NCBI GenBank assembly: GCA_963770765.1
Contig: CAVYQS010000006.1
Coordinates: forward strand, 1 to 64,000
Source of the DNA: CAVPCY01 sp963770765
GTDB taxonomy: Bacteria; Actinomycetota; Coriobacteriia; Anaerosomatales; PHET01
Direction: 5' to 3'
Length of the DNA: 64,000 nucleotides
Shown here piece by piece: positions 1 to 9,672 of the stretch. The notes under the pieces are model-generated. The model worked only from the letters and a program-made list of their open reading frames with translations. It searched no databases and had not been told where the DNA came from. Both the position numbers and the translations under genes were made by a program. The first letter of the stretch is position 1. Every line of letters starts with the position of its first letter.

Positions 1-1670
1 TGGGCTCGTCGAGGATCAGCACCGAGGCGTCCTCGAGCAGCACGCGGGCAAGCCCGATCCGCTGCCGCTCGCCGCCGGAGAAGCGAACGCCCTGATCGCC
101 CAGTCGCGTCTCGAGCCCGTGCGGCAGGTCGTAGACGAACGTCGCGTACGCGCCCTCGAGCGCGCTGCGGATCTGCTCCTCGGTGGGCTCGAAGTCGAGG
201 CCGTAGATGAGGTTCTCGCGCACCGAGTCGTTGAACAGCATCGCGCTTTGGGTGAGGTACCCGATGCCCTTGCGCAGCGTGCCCACGTCGAACTCGGCGA
301 TCGCGACGCCGTCGATCGTGATGCGCCCGCTCGTGACATCGCGCAGGCGCGGGATGAGCTCCACGAGCGTCGACTTGCCGCCGCCGGAGCGCCCCACGAG
401 CGCGGTGAGCGAGCCGGCCGGGATGGTGAGCGAGACCCCCTTGAGCACCGCCTTGCCGGCGCTGGTGACCGTGCCATCGGCTGCCAGCGCGTCCGGGTAC
501 TCGAACGAGACGTCGTCGAAGACGATCTCGCGCTTCAGCCCGGTGAAGGGCACCGTGCCGCGGCGGATGGTGTTGGAGTGCGCGGCGTCCTCGGTCATCT
601 CCTTCACGAGCAGCAGCCCCGCCATGTTGGCCGAGATCGCCTGACGCCCGGCGTTGAACTCCTTGACCTTGGCGTTGAGCCGGTTGAGCACGAACAGCAG
701 CAACCCCAGCTGCGCGAGCGTCATGCCCAGCACGCTGATGCCCACGTAGAGCGTGATGAACACCGAGAGCATGAGCAGCGGGTCGGCCGTGACTTCGATG
801 TTGGCGCCCAGACGTGCCTGCTTGACCGAGATGTCGCGCATCGTCTCCGAGAACCCCTCGATGCGCTTGGACTCGGCGACCTTCTGGTCGCGCAGCTTGA
901 TCAGCCGGATCAGGTTGAAGCGCTCGACGATCTTGCCCATCATCTCCTGGTTCACCCGTGCCGACTGCAACCCGAAGGTGCCGATGCGCGTGATGTTGGC
1001 CTTGACCGCCGCAGAGACCAGCGCCGCGAAGGCGAGGATGATCAGCGTGAGCGGTACCGAGATCGCGAGCAGGATCGCGACGTAGAGCGCCATGAGCAGC
1101 GCGATCGAGAGCTGCTTGATGACGGCGAGGATGGCCTGGCCGGCTGCGGCCGTCTGCCCCAAGACGACCCCCACGACCCTGCCCACCGTGTGGCGGGTGA
1201 AGAACTCCGGATCGGCCTCGAGGATCTTGTCGAGCGTCTGCATGCGCATGCGAAGGCCGATGCGCCCCGCCACCACAGCGGAGTACCACGACGTTGAAGT
1301 AGAAGACGACCTGGCGAAGCAGGATCGGGATGAACGCCATGGCCAGCAGCACCGGGAGCGTGACCGGCAGGTTGAAGTAGTCCATGACCTGCGCGAGCGC
1401 GGCCCAGATGGGTCCTGAGCTCTCGATGATCGCCGTCTGGCCGCCCTCGGCGTACTGGAGGATGGGAAGCAGCAGCGCCAGCCCGATGCCCTCGAACAGC
1501 GCGAACGCCACCGCGAACGCGATGAGCCCGGCGATCTCGCTCACCTTGACGTCGACGATGGTGAGCATCCGCCTCACGGCGTTGATGCGCAGATACTCGT
1601 TGAAGAACTCGGTCACTCGCGTAAGCAACGTCGCAAGTCCCAATCTGGAGTGCGGAAGGGCAGACACCAC
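1..1670 (-). CDS. MsbA-type ABC exporter (membrane + ATPase domains), cut by window edge, one frameshift
   Basis: Half-transporter with an N-terminal six-helix membrane domain followed by an ATPase domain. In the ATPase part the Walker A motif GRSGGGKST lies near 369-402, the signature FSGGERQRIGL near 45-88 and Walker B LILDEP at the window edge, so only the H-loop end is missing. The start is taken as GTG at 1670 (a second GTG follows), 24 bp after the gmd stop. The frame is broken near 1283-1290: the upstream frame reads through FYFN and the downstream frame resumes at YSAVVAGRIGLRMR, which is the usual continuation in this family; one extra base explains it. As the last gene of a glycan operon it probably exports a lipid-linked saccharide, as MsbA/PglK proteins do; the substrate is inferred. 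Confidence 0.85.
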   Translation of the reverse strand, partial: MVSALPHSRLGLATLLTRVTEFFNEYLRINAVRRMLTIVDVKVSEIAGLIAFAVAFALFEGIGLALLLPILQYAEGGQTAIIESSGPIWAALAQVMDYFNLPVTLPVLLAMAFIPILLRQVVFYFNVVVLRCGGGAHRPSHAHADARQDPRGRSGVLHPPHGGQGRGGRLGADGRSRPGHPRRHQAALDRAAHGALRRDPARDLGTAHADHPRLRGAGLCGGQGQHHAHRHLRVAVGTGEPGDDGQDRRALQPDPADQAARPEGRRVQAHRGVLGDDARHLGQAGTSGRQHRSHGRPAAHALGVHHALRGHQRAGHDARAAGVAAVRAQPAQRQGQGVQRRASGDLGQHGGAAAREGDDRGRRALQHHPPRHGALHRAEARDRLRRRLVRVPGRAGSRWHGHQRRQGGAQGGLAHHPGRLAHRARGALRRRQVDARGAHPAPARCHERAHHDRRRRDRRVRRGHAAQGHRVPHPKRDAVQRLGAREPHLRPRLRAHRGADPQRARGRVRDVRLRPAARARDATGRSGRSLLRRRAAADRACPRAARGRLGADPRRA

Positions 1671-1693
1671 AGGATACCTGAGTGGGGCGCTCG

Positions 1694-2653
1694 CTAATCC
1701 CCCACGCGCTCCATGTCTGCGTCGACCATCATGTGCACGAGGTCCTCGAACTCGACCTCGAGCCCCCAGCCCAGCTTCTCGCGCGCCTTGCTCGGGTCGC
1801 CCAGCAGGCGCTCGACGTCCACGGGGCGGTAGAACTCGGGGTCCTCGATCACGTAGTCTCGGTAGTCGAGCCCCACGTGGGCGAACGCGACCTCACAGAA
1901 CTCCCGCACCGAGTGCTCCTCGCCGGTCGCGATGACGTAGTCGTCGGGCTCGTCTTGCTGGAGCATCAGCCACATCGCCTTGGCCGAGCACCCGGCAAAG
2001 CCCCAGTCGCGCTTGGCCTCGAGGTTGCCCATGCGCAGCTCGGTGTCCAGACCGTGCTTGATGCGCGCCACCCCGTTGGTGATCTTGCGGGTCACGAAGC
2101 GCAAACCCCGCCGGGGCGACTCGTGGTTGAACAGGATGCCGTTCGATGCGTGCAAGCCGTAGGACTCCCGGTAGTTGACGGTGATGAAGTAGCCGTAGAC
2201 CTTCGCGACACCGTAGGGCGAGCGCGGGTAGAACGGGGTGGTCTCGGTCTGCGGGACCTCGCGCACCTTGCCGAACATCTCGGAGGTGGACGCCTGGTAG
2301 AAGCGCGTGTCGGGCTTGAGGCGCCGGATCGCTTCGAGCCAGCGCAAGGGGCCCAGCGCGTCGTACTGGGCGGTGAGCATCGGCTGCTTGAACGACGTGG
2401 GAACGAACGACTGCGCGGCGAGGTTGTAGACCTCATCGGGCTCGACGCTCGAGATCGCGTCCATGATCGAGTAGTCGTCGAGCAGGTCGGCCTCGACCAG
2501 CGTGATCTTGTCGAGGATGTGCTCGATGCGGCCGTAGTTCTCGAGCGACAGGCGCCTCACCGCGCCGTAGACCTCGTAGCCTTGCTCGAGGAGCAGCTCG
2601 GCCAGGTACGAGCCGTCTTGTCCGCTGACTCCGGTGATGAGTGCTCGCTTCAT
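1694..2653 (-). CDS. gmd: GDP-mannose 4,6-dehydratase
   Basis: Converts GDP-mannose to GDP-4-keto-6-deoxymannose, the first step to GDP-fucose and related sugars. 319 residues, an extended short-chain dehydrogenase: NAD-binding glycine motif GVSGQDG at residues 8-14, NLAAQSFV near 77-84 and the catalytic Y147-x3-K151 (SPYGVAK), with STSEMFG just before it. The length is slightly shorter than the usual 340-370 residues. The ATG overlaps the stop of the upstream fcl gene by 4 bp (ATGA), so translation is probably coupled. A longer upstream open frame exists but reads antisensibly through fcl, so this ATG is chosen. With manC and fcl next to it the pathway mannose-1-P to GDP-fucose is complete. 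Confidence 0.93.
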   Translation of the reverse strand: MKRALITGVSGQDGSYLAELLLEQGYEVYGAVRRLSLENYGRIEHILDKITLVEADLLDDYSIMDAISSVEPDEVYNLAAQSFVPTSFKQPMLTAQYDALGPLRWLEAIRRLKPDTRFYQASTSEMFGKVREVPQTETTPFYPRSPYGVAKVYGYFITVNYRESYGLHASNGILFNHESPRRGLRFVTRKITNGVARIKHGLDTELRMGNLEAKRDWGFAGCSAKAMWLMLQQDEPDDYVIATGEEHSVREFCEVAFAHVGLDYRDYVIEDPEFYRPVDVERLLGDPSKAREKLGWGLEVEFEDLVHMMVDADMERVGD

Positions 2654-3618
2654 TGACCCGATCCCCTGTGTCTCTCGTCGTATCCGTCGCGGTTCTCTTC
2701 CCACCACTGCACCGTGCGGCGCACGCCCTCGTCGAAGGGCACCTGCGCCTCGAAGCCGAACCGCTCGCGCGCCCGGCTCACGTCGAGCTTGCGCCGCGGC
2801 TGGCCGTTGGGCCTGCTCGTGTCCCAGATGATGTCGCCCTCGTAGCCCACCGCCTCGGCGATGGTGTGGGCGAGGTCCTTGACCGAGATCTCCCAGCCCG
2901 CGCCCAGGTTCACCGGGTCGGCGCCGTCGTAGCGCTCGGCAGCCATGACGATCGCGCGCGCGCAGTCCTCGACGTAGAGGAACTCGCGCGTGGGCGAGCC
3001 GTCGCCCCACAGCACCACCGTCTCGCCAGACTCGCGCGCCGAGATCATCTTGCGGATCATCGCGGGGATCACGTGGCTCGACTCGAGATCGAAGTTGTCG
3101 CGCGGCCCGTACAGGTTCACCGGAAGCAAGAAGATGCCGTCGAACCCGTACTGCCGCCGGTACGCCTGGCACTGCACGAGCATCATCTTCTTGGCCAGGC
3201 CGTAGGGGGCGTTGGTCTCCTCGGGATAGCCGTTCCACAGGTCGTCTTCACTGAAGGGGATCGGCGCGAACTTGGGGTAGGCGCAGATCGTGCCCAGCGC
3301 GACGAACTTGCCCACGCCGGCGAGCCGCGCCTCTTCGATCAGGTGGATGCCCATCGCGGCGTTCTGGTAGAAGTAGCTCCCCGGGTTCGCCATGTTGGCG
3401 CCGATGCCGCCCACCACCGCTGCGAGGTGGATCACGATGTCGGGCTTCGCGTCGGCCAGCATGCGCGCGATCTCCTCGCGAGACACCAGGTCGTAGCTGG
3501 CGTGCTCGGGCACGAAGATGTGCTGCGCGCCGTTGCGCCGCAGCTCCTCGACCACGAACGAGCCGAGGAACCCGGCGCCGCCGGTGACGCACACTCGCTT
3601 GTCGGTCCAGAAGGACAT
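2650..3618 (-). CDS. fcl: GDP-L-fucose synthase (GDP-4-keto-6-deoxymannose epimerase/reductase)
   Basis: NADPH-dependent epimerase/reductase that turns the Gmd product into GDP-L-fucose. 322 residues: Rossmann motif GGAGFLG at residues 13-19, the WcaG-type stretch AAVVGGIGANM near 66-76, and catalytic Y139-x3-K143 in APYGLAKK. The ATG is preceded by a strong GAGGAGG ribosome site, which fixes the start although the frame stays open for about 200 codons upstream. Its stop overlaps gmd by 4 bp, and manC ends 41 bp upstream. The three genes form one transcription unit for GDP-fucose (or a close deoxyhexose) used in the surface polysaccharide. Confidence 0.93.
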   Translation of the reverse strand: MSFWTDKRVCVTGGAGFLGSFVVEELRRNGAQHIFVPEHASYDLVSREEIARMLADAKPDIVIHLAAVVGGIGANMANPGSYFYQNAAMGIHLIEEARLAGVGKFVALGTICAYPKFAPIPFSEDDLWNGYPEETNAPYGLAKKMMLVQCQAYRRQYGFDGIFLLPVNLYGPRDNFDLESSHVIPAMIRKMISARESGETVVLWGDGSPTREFLYVEDCARAIVMAAERYDGADPVNLGAGWEISVKDLAHTIAEAVGYEGDIIWDTSRPNGQPRRKLDVSRARERFGFEAQVPFDEGVRRTVQWWEENRDGYDERHRGSGQ

Positions 3619-3659
3619 GGCCTCCTCACTCCGTGTTCGCTGTCGCGTGTTTGGCGCGG

Positions 3660-5120
3660 CTACGTGCTGTCGCGGGCCCAGTCGTCTTCGAGCCGCACGA
3701 TGTCGTCTTCGCCCAGGTACTCGCCCACCTGGACCTCGATGACCTCGAGCGTGACCTTGCCGCAGTTCTCGATGCGGTGAACGGCCCCCACCGGGATGAA
3801 GGCGCTCTCGTTGACGTGCACCTCGAAGCGCTCGTCGTCGCGCGTCACGAGCGCGGTTCCCGACACCACGATCCAGTGCTCGCTGCGGTGACGGTGCCGC
3901 TGCATGCTGGGCTTGGCGCCCGGCTTGATCACGAGCAGCTTCATCTGATACCCCGGGCCGGAGAGCAGGCTCGTCCACGAGCCCCACGGCCGCAAGCTCA
4001 CCTTGGGCTGCGACACCTCGGGGGCACCGAGCGCGGCAAGCGCGTCGACGACCTGCCGCACGTCTTGCGCGCGCGACTTGGGCAACACCAGCGTCGCATC
4101 GGAGGTGTCGACCACGATCATGTCCTCGACGCCGAGGGTCGCCACCAGGCGGTCGGTGTTCGAGTAGACGATGCTGTTCGAGCTGCCGATGTCGACACCG
4201 CGGCCAAAGCGCACGTTGCCCGAATCGTCGGGCTGCTCGACGCACTCGAGCGCGAGCAGCGATCCCACGTCGTTCCACTCGAGCGCCGCGGGGATGACGG
4301 CCACCCGGTCGCTGCGCTCCATCACCGCGTGGTCGATCGAGATCGGCTGCAGCTTCGCGAATCGCTCGCGGGCGCTGGCGCCGTTGCGCTCGGACGGCTC
4401 CTGGGCCGCGATCCAGCGCGCGACCTCGGCGATCTTGGCGACCTCACCACCGGCCGCGTCGAGCTCTTCGAGCACGCGCGACGCCTTCATCACGAAGATG
4501 CCCGCGTTCCAGAAGTAGTCGCCACTGGCGACGTAGCCCTCGGCGATCTCGAGCACGGGCTTCTCGACGAACTCGGCGGCGACGTGCGGCAGCGCCTCGC
4601 CCACCGCGAACTGCGGGAGCGCTTCGGCCGTGCGGATGTAGCCGTAGCCGGTCTCGGGGCGCGTGGGCGCGATCCCGATGGTGACCAGGTACCCGTCGGC
4701 AGCGGCGCGGGTCGCCGCCTCGATGCACTCCGACCACAGCGTGCCGCCTTCGAGGGTGTGGTCGCTGGGCAGCACCACCATGATCGCGTCGGGGTCCTCG
4801 GCAGCGAACGTCGCGGCCGCCAGCGCGATCGCCGGCGCGGTGTTTCTGGGCAGCGGCTCTTGGATGTAGCGCACCGCGTGCAGATCGGGGTCGGGCTGCG
4901 AGATCAGGTGGTTGCGCAGCTCGTCGAAGAGGCGCTCGTTGGTGGCGATGGCGATCGACGAGCCGCTCTGCGCGAACGGCAGGATGCGGTGTACGGCCTG
5001 CGCGATGAGCGACTCGGTACCGAACATCGACAGGAGCTGCTTGGGGTTGAGCTCGCGCGACAGGGGCCAGAACCGCTGACCGCTGCCGCCTGCGAGGATC
5101 ACTGCATAGACGTTGCTCAT
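3660..5120 (-). CDS. manC: Mannose-1-phosphate guanylyltransferase / mannose-6-phosphate isomerase (bifunctional type)
   Basis: Makes GDP-mannose from mannose-1-P and GTP. 486 residues, the normal length of the bifunctional AlgA/ManC/CpsB family: nucleotidyltransferase signature GGSGQRFWPLSR at residues 11-22 with the lysine of NPKQLL following, and a C-terminal cupin (phosphomannose isomerase type II) from about residue 380 with the metal-binding stretch QRHRHRSEHW. Starts at ATG 5120; 94 bp separate it from rmlD. It feeds Gmd and Fcl immediately downstream. Whether the cupin domain is catalytically active here cannot be read from sequence alone. Confidence 0.93.
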   Translation of the reverse strand: MSNVYAVILAGGSGQRFWPLSRELNPKQLLSMFGTESLIAQAVHRILPFAQSGSSIAIATNERLFDELRNHLISQPDPDLHAVRYIQEPLPRNTAPAIALAAATFAAEDPDAIMVVLPSDHTLEGGTLWSECIEAATRAAADGYLVTIGIAPTRPETGYGYIRTAEALPQFAVGEALPHVAAEFVEKPVLEIAEGYVASGDYFWNAGIFVMKASRVLEELDAAGGEVAKIAEVARWIAAQEPSERNGASARERFAKLQPISIDHAVMERSDRVAVIPAALEWNDVGSLLALECVEQPDDSGNVRFGRGVDIGSSNSIVYSNTDRLVATLGVEDMIVVDTSDATLVLPKSRAQDVRQVVDALAALGAPEVSQPKVSLRPWGSWTSLLSGPGYQMKLLVIKPGAKPSMQRHRHRSEHWIVVSGTALVTRDDERFEVHVNESAFIPVGAVHRIENCGKVTLEVIEVQVGEYLGEDDIVRLEDDWARDST

Positions 5121-5214
5121 AGGGCCGCTCTCGCGAGGTGGACGTGATCACGCCGCACAGGCGCTGCGTTGCATTCTACCGTGGCGCGGGCTCCGCCGCC
5201 GCACCGGCGCGTGA

Positions 5215-6097
5215 CTACCGGGTCTGCGCCTCGACGTCGGCCACGAAGCGTGCCAGCCCATCGCGCCAGTGCGGCATCGCCACGCCCAGCCCGGCCGCCT
5301 TCTCGCAGTCCAGCACGCTGTTTCGCGGCCGGGCGGCCCGAGAAGGGTAGTCGGCCGCCTTGGCCCGGGCCACCGGTACCGACACCCCGGCGAGCCGCAA
5401 CACCTCGACCGCCAGTTCGTGACGCGACGTCACTCCGGAGCCCGCGAGGTGGTACAGGCCCGCGGGCGCGTCTGCCTCGACCAGACCACAGATGCCTCCC
5501 GCCAGGTCGACGGTGTAGGTGGGCGAGCCGATCTCGTCGTCGACCACCGTGAGTGCGCCGCGCTCGCGGGCCGCCGCGAGGATCTTGAGCGGGAAGTTCG
5601 CACCCCCAAGCCCGAACGCCCACGCCGTGCGAACGATCAGCGCGCCCGGGATTCACCGCGAGCACAGCCCGCTCGCCCGCGAGCTTCGACGCGCCGTAGA
5701 CCGACAGCGGGTTGGGCACGTCGTCCTCGGTGTACGGGCCGTCCTTGGTGCCGTCGAAGACGAAGTCGGTCGACACGTGCACGAAGCCGAGCCCGCGGCT
5801 CGCAGCCGCTGCGGCCAGGACCCGCGCGCCGTGCTCGTTGACGCGGTAGGCCCGCTCGGCATCGTCTTCGGCGGCCTCGACGTTGGTGTAGGCCGCCGCG
5901 TTGACCACGACGCCGCGGCATCCGGGCGCGAGTGAAGCCGCGAACGACCCGACCTGCTCGGCGACGGCGGGCTCATCGGTGATGTCGAAGGCGGCCTCGG
6001 GAGGATCGGCACACGGAATCGCCCGCTCGGCGAGGACTCGGCGCAGCGCCGTTCCCAGCATGCCCCGCGACCCGGCGATGAGGTACGCCACGCGCAC
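5215..6097 (-). CDS. rmlD: dTDP-4-dehydrorhamnose reductase (one frameshift)
   Basis: Last enzyme of dTDP-L-rhamnose synthesis, reducing dTDP-4-keto-rhamnose with NADPH. N-terminal frame: glycine motif GSRGMLG, VVNAAAYTNVEAAE and STDFVFDG, then SVYGASKLAGE carrying the YxxxK pair. C-terminal frame: DDEIGSPTYT through RHELAVEVL and a final MPHWRDGLARF, all typical RmlD. The frames meet near 5645-5650 in a CCCGGG run where one extra base after NPG breaks the reading; removing it restores ALIVRTAWAFG. GTG at 6097 is the start, 3 bp after the rmlB stop. The gene is probably intact in the organism, given the many similar single-base breaks in this window. Confidence 0.85.
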
Positions 6098-6100
6098 GGG

Positions 6101-7122
6101 CTACGTCCGCTCCTCGTACCAGCGCTTGCGCCAATCGGCGAACTCGCCCGTGCCGTGCTTGATCTTGGTCCACCACTCGGGGTTGTCTCGATACCACCTG
6201 ATGGTCTCGCGCAGGCCGTCTTCGAAGTCGACCGCGGGAGACCACCCCAGCTCGGCTCGGGCCTTGTCGCACGAGATCGAGTAGCGGCGGTCGTGTCCGG
6301 GCCGGTCGGTTACCTGGCGGACCGATTCGTCCCACGCCAAGCCCAGCTCGTCGAGGATGATCGTGGTGATCTCGCGGTTCGTGCGCTCGTTACCGCCGCC
6401 GATGTTGTAGACCTCGCCCGGCCGGCCGCGAGCAGCGCCGCCTCGATGCCCGCGGCGTGATCGTCCACGTGCAACCAGTCGCGCACGTTCAGGCCGTCGC
6501 CGTAGAGCGGCAGCTTCTCGCCCTCGAGCGCGTTGGTCACGAACAGCGGGATGAGCTTCTCGGGATACTGGTACGGGCCATAGGTGTTCGAGCCCCGGGT
6601 GATGAGCGCGGGCGTGGCGTACGTGGTGTGGTACGCGAGCACCTGCAGGTCCCCGCCGGCCTTGCTCGCCGAGTACGGGCTCGAAGCGCTCAGGCGGTCG
6701 GTCTCGCAAAACGACCCTGCGTCGATCGAGCCGTAGACCTCGTCGGTCGAGACCTGGACCATGCGGCCGATGCTGCGCTCCCGCACACGCTCGAGCAGGT
6801 TGTGCGTGCCGATGATGTCGGTGTAGAGGAAGTCCTCGGGCGAGTCGATCGACCGGTCCACGTGTGTCTCGGCGGCGAAGTTCACGATCGCGTCGACGCC
6901 GCCCGCGCCGTCGAGCGCAGACTCCACGGCGTCGCGGTCGCAGATGCAGCCGCGCACGAACGAGTAGCGCGGGTCGCCGGCAACCGGAGCGAGGTTGTCG
7001 AGGTTGCCCGCATACGTGAGCTTGTCGTAGACGACGATCTCCCAGTCGGAGTGCTTCGCGAGCATCCCGCGAACGAACGCCGAGCCGATGAATCCCGCGC
7101 CGCCGCATACCAGCAGTCTCAT
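6101..7122 (-). CDS. rmlB: dTDP-glucose 4,6-dehydratase (one frameshift)
   Basis: Dehydrates dTDP-glucose to the 4-keto-6-deoxy sugar, second step of dTDP-rhamnose synthesis. The N-terminal frame carries GGAGFIGSAF, VNFAAETHVDRSI, VSTDEVYG and SPYSASKAGGD (YxxxK); the C-terminal frame carries GEVYNIGGGNE, RPGHDRRYSI and a closing GWSP...ETIRWYRDN, all RmlB hallmarks. Between LHVDDHAAGIEAALL and GRPGEVYN the frame changes by one base at about 6418-6435, inside a GC-only stretch. The ATG overlaps the rmlC stop by 4 bp. About 340 residues when joined, the expected size. Confidence 0.87.
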
Positions 7123-7574
7123 CCGTTCTTCACCGACCAGTCGTAGCCGATCGTCGGATCGTCGAACGCGAGCCGGTACTCATCGGGGTCGTCGTAGTCG
7201 TAGAGCTCGGTGGGCACGTTCACGATCACGGCCGGCTCGGTGCCCACCGGGGTGAAGCCGTGGTAGACGCCCGGCGGGATGATGACCATGCGCTGCCGCT
7301 GCCAGCCGATCACGAACTCGTTGGTCTCGCCGGCGGTGGGCGAACCGTCGCGCGTGTCGTGCAGCACGACCTTGGCCATCCCGCCCACGCACACGAAGTG
7401 GTCGGTCTGCTTCTTGTGGTAGTGCCACGCCTTGACGACGCCCGGATAGACCATCGTCACGTAGGTCTGCCCGAAGCGCTCGAAGTCCGGGTCGTCACTG
7501 CGCCACATCTCCATGAGCAGCCCGCGCTCGTCGGGAACGACCTTGAGATCCTTGACCTTCACGCCTTCGATCAT
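7119..7574 (-). CDS. rmlC: dTDP-4-dehydrorhamnose 3,5-epimerase-like protein (short class)
   Basis: 151-residue cupin that should epimerise C3 and C5 of dTDP-4-keto-6-deoxyglucose. It shows the RmlC pattern of a early DERG turn, the catalytic His region AWHYHKKQTDHF near residue 50, a central beta-barrel and PPGVYHGF. At 151 residues it is shorter than the classical 180-200 residue RmlC; short versions are known in archaea and some actinobacteria, so the function is assigned mainly from the family and from its place between rmlA and rmlB. Starts at ATG 7574, 12 bp downstream of rmlA, and overlaps rmlB by 4 bp. Confidence 0.85.
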   Translation of the reverse strand: MIEGVKVKDLKVVPDERGLLMEMWRSDDPDFERFGQTYVTMVYPGVVKAWHYHKKQTDHFVCVGGMAKVVLHDTRDGSPTAGETNEFVIGWQRQRMVIIPPGVYHGFTPVGTEPAVIVNVPTELYDYDDPDEYRLAFDDPTIGYDWSVKNG

Positions 7575-7586
7575 CGCGAGCTCCCC

Positions 7587-8448
7587 TCAGATATCCAGCA
7601 GGTACCGGTAGTACTCCGATGACGTGCCGTCCACAAGGCCGCGCATCGTCGCTTCGTCGATGAACCCCATGCGGCAGGCGATCTCCTCGATGCAGGCGAC
7701 CTTCTGGCCCTGGCGCTTCTCGATCGTCTGCACGAACGCGCTCGCCTCCATGAGCGAGTCCGGTGTGCCGGTGTCGAGCCATGCCATGCCACGGCCCATC
7801 ACCCGCACGCTCAGGTCGCCGTGGGCCAGGTACAGGTTGTTGAGCGTGGTGATCTCGAGCTCGCCGCGGGCCGACGGCTCGACGAGCTTCGCCAGCTCGC
7901 ACACCCGCTCGTCGTAGAAGTACAGGCCGGTCACGGCGTAGTCCGAACGCGGGTTCTCGGGCTTCTCCTCGATCGAGAGGGCCGTGCCCTGCTCGTCGAA
8001 CTCGACCACGCCGTAGCGCTGCGGGTCCTTGACCATGTAGCCGAAGACGACCGCGCCGCCTTCCTGCGCCTCTTCGCGCGCGCTTCGCAGCATGCCGCTG
8101 AGTCCCGTGCCGTAGAAGATGTTGTCGCCCAGCACCAGACACGCAGGGCCGCCCTCGAGGAACTCCTCGCCGATGAGGAACGCCTGAGCGAGCCCTCCCG
8201 GGTGCGGCTGGACCGCGTACTCGATCTCGATGCCGATGCGCGAACCGTCGCCCAGGAGCCGCTCGAACGCGTCGCGGTCCGTGGGCGTGGTGATCACGAG
8301 CACTTCGCGGATGCCGGCGAGCATGAGTACCGACAGCGGGTAGTACACCATCGGCTTGTCGTAGATCGGCAGCAGCTGTTTGGACGTGCCGAGTGTGATC
8401 GGGATTGAGCCGCGTCCCTGAGCCCCCGGCAAGAATGATGCCTTTCAC
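7587..8448 (-). CDS. rmlA: Glucose-1-phosphate thymidylyltransferase (one frameshift)
   Basis: First enzyme of dTDP-rhamnose synthesis: glucose-1-P + dTTP to dTDP-glucose. Start is GTG 8448 (VKGIILAGGSGTRL) with GGAGGAG six bases upstream. After RLNP the frame breaks in the GGG run at 8401-8403; dropping one base gives ITLGTSKQLLPIYDKP, the invariant RmlA N-terminus. The rest is uninterrupted (VLGDNIFYG, EKPENPRSDYAV, AWLDTGTPDSL). 286 residues when repaired, the normal length. First of four consecutive rhamnose genes in the order A-C-B-D. Confidence 0.88.
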
Positions 8449-8518
8449 CTGCAACTCCTCCCCGGTTGCGATGATGGCCAAATCCTAGCACGTGCACACC
8501 CGCGCGACGCCGAGACGC

Positions 8519-9670
8519 TCAGGCGAGCGCCGCCTCAAGCGCCGAGCAGACCAGCTCGACCTGCGCAGGGCTCATGCCAGGCCACAGCGGGAGCGTGAGG
8601 ATGCGCGGCCCGATCCGCTCGACGCGGTCCAAGCCCTCGGCGTGTGCCGCCTCAAGCGACGGCGACGAGAACGTGTGGATCGGCCGGTAGTGCACCGACG
8701 TCTGGATACCGGCGTCCTTGAGTGCCGACTGCACGCTCTCGCGATGGGTCCCCGGCGGCAGCAGCACGACCATGACGTGATAGCTCGATACACCTTCGAA
8801 CTCCCAGGCGGTCTCGAAGCCCGCGAACGGGACCTCGATACCCGGTATCTCGGCCAGCAGCTCTCGATAGCGCTCGGTGAGCGCGCGGCGCTTCGCGTTG
8901 CCCTCGGCGAGCTTCTCGAGCTGCACGAGTGCGAGTGCGGCCTCTATCTCGGTGAGGCGGTAGTTGAAGCCGAGTTCCACCACGTCGTAGCCCCACGCGT
9001 GGCCCTTGTGGCGCTCGAGCGTCTGGGCGGTCATGCCGTGGCTTCGCATCAGGCGGAGCTTCTCGGCGGTCGCGTCGTCGCGGCACCAGATGGCGCCACC
9101 CTCGCCCGTCGCGAGGTTCTTGTTGCTGAAGAACGAGAAGCACCCGAAGTCGCCGAGCGTGCCCAGCGGACGCCCTCGATACGACGCGCCGGGCGCATGA
9201 GCGCAGTCCTCGATGACGGACAGCCCGTGCTCGCGTGCGGTCGCGAGGATCTCGTCCATGCGGCACGGGTAGCCGGCGTAGTGCACCACCATGATGGCCT
9301 TGGTGCGCGGCGTGACCTTGGCCGCGACGTCTGCCGGGTCGACGGTGAGGTCGTGCTCGCCCACCACGTCGGCGAAGACCGGCGTCGCGCCCTCGTAGAG
9401 CACCGCGTTGGCGGTCGCCACGAAGGTGAGGTCCGGCACGATGACCTCGTCTCCGGGCCCGATGCCGGCAGCGCGAACCGCCAGATGCAACGCGGAGGTG
9501 CCGTTGGCCACCGCGAGCACGCGCCCGCCGCCCAACGCAGCCGAGAACGCGCTTTCGAACGCCGCGGTCTTGTCGCCCATCGTGAGCCACTTCGAGCGCA
9601 GCACCTCGAGGACGGCGGTCTCTTCGCGCTCGTCGTACTCGAGGTCGAACAGCGGCACCTGCCAGGCCAT
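8519..9670 (-). CDS. DegT/DnrJ/EryC1-type sugar aminotransferase
   Basis: 383-residue PLP-dependent aminotransferase of the nucleotide-sugar family, which transfers an amino group from glutamate to a keto-sugar. Visible motifs are ANGTSALHLA near 55, DLTFVATAN near 80, EDCAHAPGA near 154 and the PLP lysine K184 in FFSNKNLATGEGG. ATG at 9670; ends 70 bp before rmlA. It sits directly downstream of a sugar nucleotidyltransferase and a LegB-like 4,6-dehydratase, so the likely substrate is a 4-keto-6-deoxy amino sugar (LegC/PseC-like chemistry). The exact sugar is not decidable from the sequence. Confidence 0.85.
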   Translation of the reverse strand: MAWQVPLFDLEYDEREETAVLEVLRSKWLTMGDKTAAFESAFSAALGGGRVLAVANGTSALHLAVRAAGIGPGDEVIVPDLTFVATANAVLYEGATPVFADVVGEHDLTVDPADVAAKVTPRTKAIMVVHYAGYPCRMDEILATAREHGLSVIEDCAHAPGASYRGRPLGTLGDFGCFSFFSNKNLATGEGGAIWCRDDATAEKLRLMRSHGMTAQTLERHKGHAWGYDVVELGFNYRLTEIEAALALVQLEKLAEGNAKRRALTERYRELLAEIPGIEVPFAGFETAWEFEGVSSYHVMVVLLPPGTHRESVQSALKDAGIQTSVHYRPIHTFSSPSLEAAHAEGLDRVERIGPRILTLPLWPGMSPAQVELVCSALEAALA

Positions 9671-9672
9671 GG

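Noticed and set aside
2654..3238. N-terminal extension of gmd reading into fcl
   Set aside because: Low-complexity Arg/Gly-rich translation of the fcl sequence in another frame; the ATG at 2653 with the ATGA overlap is the true start.
5169..5552. Plus-strand Arg/Pro-rich frame near rmlD
   Set aside because: Shadow of rmlD with skewed composition and no ribosome site.
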